From Halococcaceae archaeon (GTDB taxonomy: Archaea > Halobacteriota > Halobacteria > Halobacteriales > Halalkalicoccaceae), in the NCBI GenBank assembly GCA_007129135.1, contig SKWB01000382.1, forward strand, positions 1-9,219: DNA of 9,219 nt. Reading direction: 5' to 3'. The notes under the pieces are model-generated. The model was not told the origin of the DNA. It saw only the letters and a list, made by a program, of their open reading frames with translations, and searched no databases. This document shows positions 5,737 to 9,219 of the stretch, piece after piece. Within the stretch, counting starts at the first letter, position 1. Each line of letters opens with the position of its first letter. A program made the position numbers and the translations under genes.

Positions 5737-6740
5737 AGGTGACGAGACGCGGCTGGCTCGTCGCGCTCGTCGCCGTCGTCGGCTTCGCGATGGCCTCGCT
5801 GTTCGGCGCGCGCTCGCTGAACGCGCTGGTGGCCCCCGCGCTGATCGCGCTGGCGTTCGCCACGGTCTCGGTCTACCGGATCGACCGCCCCGGGATCGAA
5901 CGGCCCTCGCCCGAACCGGGCTTTCCCGGCGAGCGCCGGGGGATCGAGACGCGGATCGAGAGCGACTCCGCCGCGCTCGTCACCGTCGAGGAGACGTTCG
6001 GGGAGGGGCTCTCGCCGGAACGCACGCGCTTCGAGACGACGCTCGACGCCGGGACGATCGAGACCGAGGTCGAACTCCGTTCCCGGGGGGCCCACCGTCT
6101 CGGCCCGCTCACGCTCACCGTCACCGACCCGTTCGGCCTCGTCTCGCACTCCTTCGGCTACACCACCGGAACGGAGGTGCTGGTCTACCCGACGCTCTAC
6201 GAGCTGGAGGGCCCCGGACGGTACGACCTGAGCGTCTTTCCGGAGGCCGAGCGTGCGGAGCGCAGACAGGAGTTCGACCGGCTCCGGATGTACGAACGGG
6301 GCGACTCGCTGCGCGACGTCCACTGGAAGACGAGCGCGAAACGCCCCACGGACGAGTTCGTGGTCAAACAGTTCGTCGACGAGACCGACCCGGGTGGTGT
6401 TCACGTCGTCGCCGAGGGGGTCCACGACCCGGACACCGTCGCGAGCGCCGCGGGGAGCGTCCTCGACTACCTGCTCTCCGCCGGGATGAGCGTGAGCCTC
6501 TCGGTCTCCGACGGGTCCGTCGAGGAGGGTCTCGGCGCTCGACACCGCCACGCGCTCCTGGCGACACTCGCGCGGACGGAAGCGCGGTCGGTCCCGCCGG
6601 GGGTGCGCTCGAGCGCTGACGTCCTCGTTCGCGCGGAGTCCGACGGGATCTCCGTCGCGGTCGAGGGGTCGACGACGGGCTTCGACCGCCTGGTGGGCGA
6701 GACCGGTTCCAGGGCGGTCGCGGACGGAGGGTGGGTATGA
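5733..6740 (+). CDS. DUF58 domain protein
   Basis: A 335-residue membrane-anchored DUF58 protein. After a basic start (MKVTRRGW), two hydrophobic helices, about 8-24 and 31-47, form an N-terminal hairpin. A beta-rich, extracytoplasmic-type or surface segment follows with LGPLTLTVTDPFGL (123-136), typical of the family. The DUF58 signature FDRLRMYERGDSLRDVHWKTSAK is at 181-203, and the C-terminal part looks like the von Willebrand A-type half seen in this group. DUF58 proteins pair with MoxR ATPases in conserved clusters; their biochemical role is unsettled, and a scaffold or adaptor role is inferred. It starts inside the moxR stop (ATGA at 5733-5736) and ends inside the start of the transglutaminase-like gene (ATGA at 6737-6740), so the three genes are almost certainly co-translated. 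Confidence 0.9.
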   Translation: MKVTRRGWLVALVAVVGFAMASLFGARSLNALVAPALIALAFATVSVYRIDRPGIERPSPEPGFPGERRGIETRIESDSAALVTVEETFGEGLSPERTRFETTLDAGTIETEVELRSRGAHRLGPLTLTVTDPFGLVSHSFGYTTGTEVLVYPTLYELEGPGRYDLSVFPEAERAERRQEFDRLRMYERGDSLRDVHWKTSAKRPTDEFVVKQFVDETDPGGVHVVAEGVHDPDTVASAAGSVLDYLLSAGMSVSLSVSDGSVEEGLGARHRHALLATLARTEARSVPPGVRSSADVLVRAESDGISVAVEGSTTGFDRLVGETGSRAVADGGWV

Positions 6741-8971
6741 GCGTCGTCGGGGACACCGACCGCTCGGGCGGCCTGCTCTCGCCCCGAACGGTCGCCCGGG
6801 TCGCCGCGCTCGTCCTCACCGGCTCGTACCTGTTCGTCCTCTACGACGTCGCGGACGTCGTCGGGAGCTCCCGCGAACTGCTCGCGGTCGTGGCCGCCTC
6901 GTTCGTCGTGGCGACGCTCGCCGCCCGCCTCGTCGGGCCCCGACTCGCCGCCGCCTTCGGACTCGTCGCGTTCGTCGCGGGCAACCTCTACTACCTCTCG
7001 TCGGTCCCCGAGGGGATCGCGTTCGTCCTCTCGATGGGCGAACTCGCGGGGGACACGCTCGCGCTGCTCACCGGGCTGTCGGTCCTCCAGATGGTCGCCG
7101 TCGACGTCTGGGTGCTCGCGTTCGCACCGGCACCCGTCTTCCTCTCGTGGTATCTCGTGTTGCGTGGCTACTACGCCCCCGGCGCGGCCGTCGGCGGTCT
7201 CGCGCTGTCGGTGCTGGTGCTCACCGGGGACGCGAGCATCCTCGCCACCGTCGTGGGCGTCGTCGCGCTGTTCACCACCGTGGGCTTCGGCGAACTCTCG
7301 GCGCGGGGGGCCTCGCTCGGCCGGGGCGACGCCGTCGTCCTCGCCTGCTCGCTGATGATCGTCGCGACGCTCGGCTTCAGCGCGGTCCCCGGCGGGGCCG
7401 CCGAGCCGATCCTCCCCGAGAGCTCGCCCTCCTCGCTCGAAGCCGACACCGTCGAGGCCGACGGGGAGCTCCAGGTCTCGGGGAGCGTCGACCTCTCGCC
7501 GGAGGTCCGGTTCACCGTCGAGAGCGAGGAGCCGGCGTACTGGCGGACGGACGCCTACGACCGCTACACCGGCGACGGCTGGGTGCAGACGGGCGACGCC
7601 AGCGAGTACGACGGGCAGTTAGAGGCCCCCGAGGGCGAGTCGGAGTCGGTCGAACAGCGGGTGCGGATCGAGACCGAGGCCCGAACGATGCCCGCGGTCT
7701 GGCAGCCGACCGAGGTCAGCGGCGTCGACGGGCTGTCGGTCAGCGCGGAGGGCGGGCTCTCGCCGGCGGAGCCGCTCGCGGCGAACGACACCTACGCGGT
7801 CACGAGCGAGCGCCTCGACGTCGAGCCCGAGACGCTCAACGACTCGGGAACGGACTACCCGGACGGACTCGAGGAGCGATACACACAGATCCCAGACAGT
7901 ACGCCCGACCGCGTCGTCGAGTACACCGACGACCTCACTCAGGAGACGGAGACGCCGTACGAGACGGCGACGGTCGTCGAGAGCCACCTCAGAGAGGAGT
8001 GGGACTACTCGCTCGACGTGCCGCCGCCGGAGGACGACATCACCGACCAGTTCCTCTTCGAGATGGACGAGGCCTACTGCACCTACTTCGCCACCGCGAT
8101 GGTGACGATGCTCCGGAGTCAGGAGATCCCGGCCAGGTTCGTCGTCGGCTACTCGGAGGGCGAGCGCGTCGACGAGGACCAGTGGGTGGTGCGAGGGTCG
8201 AACGCCCACGCCTGGGTCGAGGTCTACTTCCCCGAGACCGGCTGGGTCGAGTTCGAGCCGACGCCGCCGTCGGACAGAGAGCAGGTCCACGACTCGTTCG
8301 TCGAGGAGGCCAGAGAGGACGCCGACACCGAGATGCAGATCGACACCGACGAGTCCGGCGGCGAGGAGTGGACGCCGGAGACCGACGCGGAGACGAACGA
8401 GACGGACGAGACCGAGATCGATCCCGGCGAGGGCGACGGCGAGCAGGTCGAGGACGTGCTCACGCCGGACGCCGGGAACGGCCAGGTCGACCGCTACCAG
8501 GAGGGTGAGGTCGACATCGGCCAGCTCGGCGACCCGGTCGACCTCCCCGACGAGGACGAGGACGACGATCCGACGGTGACGCCCGAACTCCTCGGTCTCG
8601 GACTCGCGGTCGTCGCGGGGCTGGCCGCGGGCGCACACAGAAGCGGCGCGATCGGCCGCACCCGGCACGCGATCGGGATCCGGTGGCAGCGGCGCTCGGC
8701 GACGCCGGAGGGAACGGTCGAACGGGCCTATACGCGCCTCGAGGCGGTCCTCGCGCGGGAGTACCGGCCGCGGCGGGACGGCGAGTCCGTTCGGTCGTAC
8801 CTCGAGACGCTCTCGCTCGTCGGTCTCGACGACCGGGCGACCCGCGTCGGCGCGCTCTACGAGCGTGCGCGCTACGGCGACGGGGTGGACGAGGAGGAGG
8901 CGGCCGAGGCGGTCTCGCTGGTCGACGCGATGGTCGGGGAACGGACGCCCGTTCTCGGACGCTTCCGCTGA
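6737..8971 (+). CDS. TgpA-type transglutaminase-like membrane protein with DUF4129-like tail
   Basis: A 744-residue polytopic protein. About seven hydrophobic helices lie between 19 and 217, resembling the N-terminal membrane domain of TgpA proteins (DUF3488). A large acidic domain follows, with a transglutaminase-like core at about 405-515: candidate catalytic Cys448 in EAYCTYFATAM, the FVVGYSEG turn (468-475), His491 in NAHAWVEVYF, and GWVEFEPTP (502-510), where Glu507 stands where many relatives have the triad Asp. A Glu/Asp/Thr-rich linker (about 512-612), one transmembrane helix (about 617-633) and a DUF4129-like cytoplasmic tail (about 657-735) complete it. The core should face the outside; cysteine-protease or amide-bond chemistry on surface proteins is possible, but no substrate is known. 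The ATG at 6737 overlaps the DUF58 stop by 4 nt and is preferred over the GTG at 6731. This is the last gene of the MoxR operon. Confidence 0.88.
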   Translation: MSVVGDTDRSGGLLSPRTVARVAALVLTGSYLFVLYDVADVVGSSRELLAVVAASFVVATLAARLVGPRLAAAFGLVAFVAGNLYYLSSVPEGIAFVLSMGELAGDTLALLTGLSVLQMVAVDVWVLAFAPAPVFLSWYLVLRGYYAPGAAVGGLALSVLVLTGDASILATVVGVVALFTTVGFGELSARGASLGRGDAVVLACSLMIVATLGFSAVPGGAAEPILPESSPSSLEADTVEADGELQVSGSVDLSPEVRFTVESEEPAYWRTDAYDRYTGDGWVQTGDASEYDGQLEAPEGESESVEQRVRIETEARTMPAVWQPTEVSGVDGLSVSAEGGLSPAEPLAANDTYAVTSERLDVEPETLNDSGTDYPDGLEERYTQIPDSTPDRVVEYTDDLTQETETPYETATVVESHLREEWDYSLDVPPPEDDITDQFLFEMDEAYCTYFATAMVTMLRSQEIPARFVVGYSEGERVDEDQWVVRGSNAHAWVEVYFPETGWVEFEPTPPSDREQVHDSFVEEAREDADTEMQIDTDESGGEEWTPETDAETNETDETEIDPGEGDGEQVEDVLTPDAGNGQVDRYQEGEVDIGQLGDPVDLPDEDEDDDPTVTPELLGLGLAVVAGLAAGAHRSGAIGRTRHAIGIRWQRRSATPEGTVERAYTRLEAVLAREYRPRRDGESVRSYLETLSLVGLDDRATRVGALYERARYGDGVDEEEAAEAVSLVDAMVGERTPVLGRFR

Positions 8972-9069
8972 GCGCGCTCGTCACTCGCCGCTCGCGAACT
9001 GGCGGTCCTCGCCCGCGCTCGTCCCCGTTTCCGGAGCGGTCCCCTCGGCTCCGCGAGCGCCCCCGACAG

Positions 9070-9079
9070 TATTTAATAG
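9070..9079 (+). promoter_or_regulatory. Strong TATA box of the SUI1 gene
   Basis: TATTTAATAG stands out sharply in GC-rich surroundings and matches the haloarchaeal TATA consensus (TTTAAT core, 9072-9077). The core starts 32 nt before the ATG at 9104, so the mRNA would have at most a few leader bases. It is the best promoter in the window, as expected for a translation gene. Confidence 0.75.

Positions 9080-9219
<140 letters not shown>

Noticed and set aside
5496..6551. Minus-strand frame of 351 codons opposite the DUF58 gene
   Set aside because: It has no recognisable domain, and the opposite frame carries the DUF58 signature and ATGA junctions.
7147..8508. Long plus-strand frame inside the transglutaminase-like gene
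   Set aside because: The product is mostly Arg, Gly and Ala runs, as a shifted frame of GC-rich DNA gives; the overlapping frame has clear helices and a Cys/His core.

Overview
The window comes from a halophilic archaeon (class Halobacteria); I cannot name the genus. It is very GC-rich, its proteins are strongly acidic (Asp/Glu-rich), several genes have a T-rich TATA-like box about 27-29 nt before the ATG with no Shine-Dalgarno (leaderless pattern), and it carries coenzyme F420 genes, a Tat lipoprotein and an archaeal SUI1 initiation factor gene.

Left part (1-3875): a small YfcE/MJ0936-type metallophosphoesterase (44-544), a Tat-exported lipoprotein with two copies of a probable beta-helix module (689-2074), then the overlapping pair cofE (2140-2910) and a mer-like F420-dependent reductase (2907-3875). 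The lipoprotein gene lies between two copies of the same bipartite sequence. A 17-nt block forming the last codons and stop of the phosphoesterase, followed by a 14-nt block, occurs at 528-584 and again, more compactly, at 2080-2111 directly before the cofE promoter. The simplest reading is that phosphoesterase and cofE were once adjacent, and the lipoprotein gene entered between them with duplication of the junction.

Middle part (3876-4743): a small membrane protein on the minus strand (3934-4158) diverges from an 87-residue protein with a C-terminal CxxC...CxxC putative zinc knuckle (4235-4498). A gene-free stretch of about 245 nt follows, holding a hairpin and a cluster of three GTTAC half-sites upstream of the next operon.

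Right part (4744-8971): a three-gene operon of MoxR AAA+ ATPase, DUF58 protein and a polytopic TgpA-type transglutaminase-like protein with a DUF4129-like C-terminus. Each junction is a 4-nt ATGA overlap. By analogy with such clusters elsewhere, the ATPase and DUF58 protein probably act as a chaperone/assembly pair for the membrane-anchored transglutaminase-like protein. A strong TATA box then precedes the start of the SUI1 (aIF1) gene (9104 onward), which is cut by the window end.

No rRNA, tRNA, CRISPR array, transposase or phage gene is visible. The most unusual feature is the junction duplication around the lipoprotein gene; the rest is fairly conventional haloarchaeal core and accessory content.
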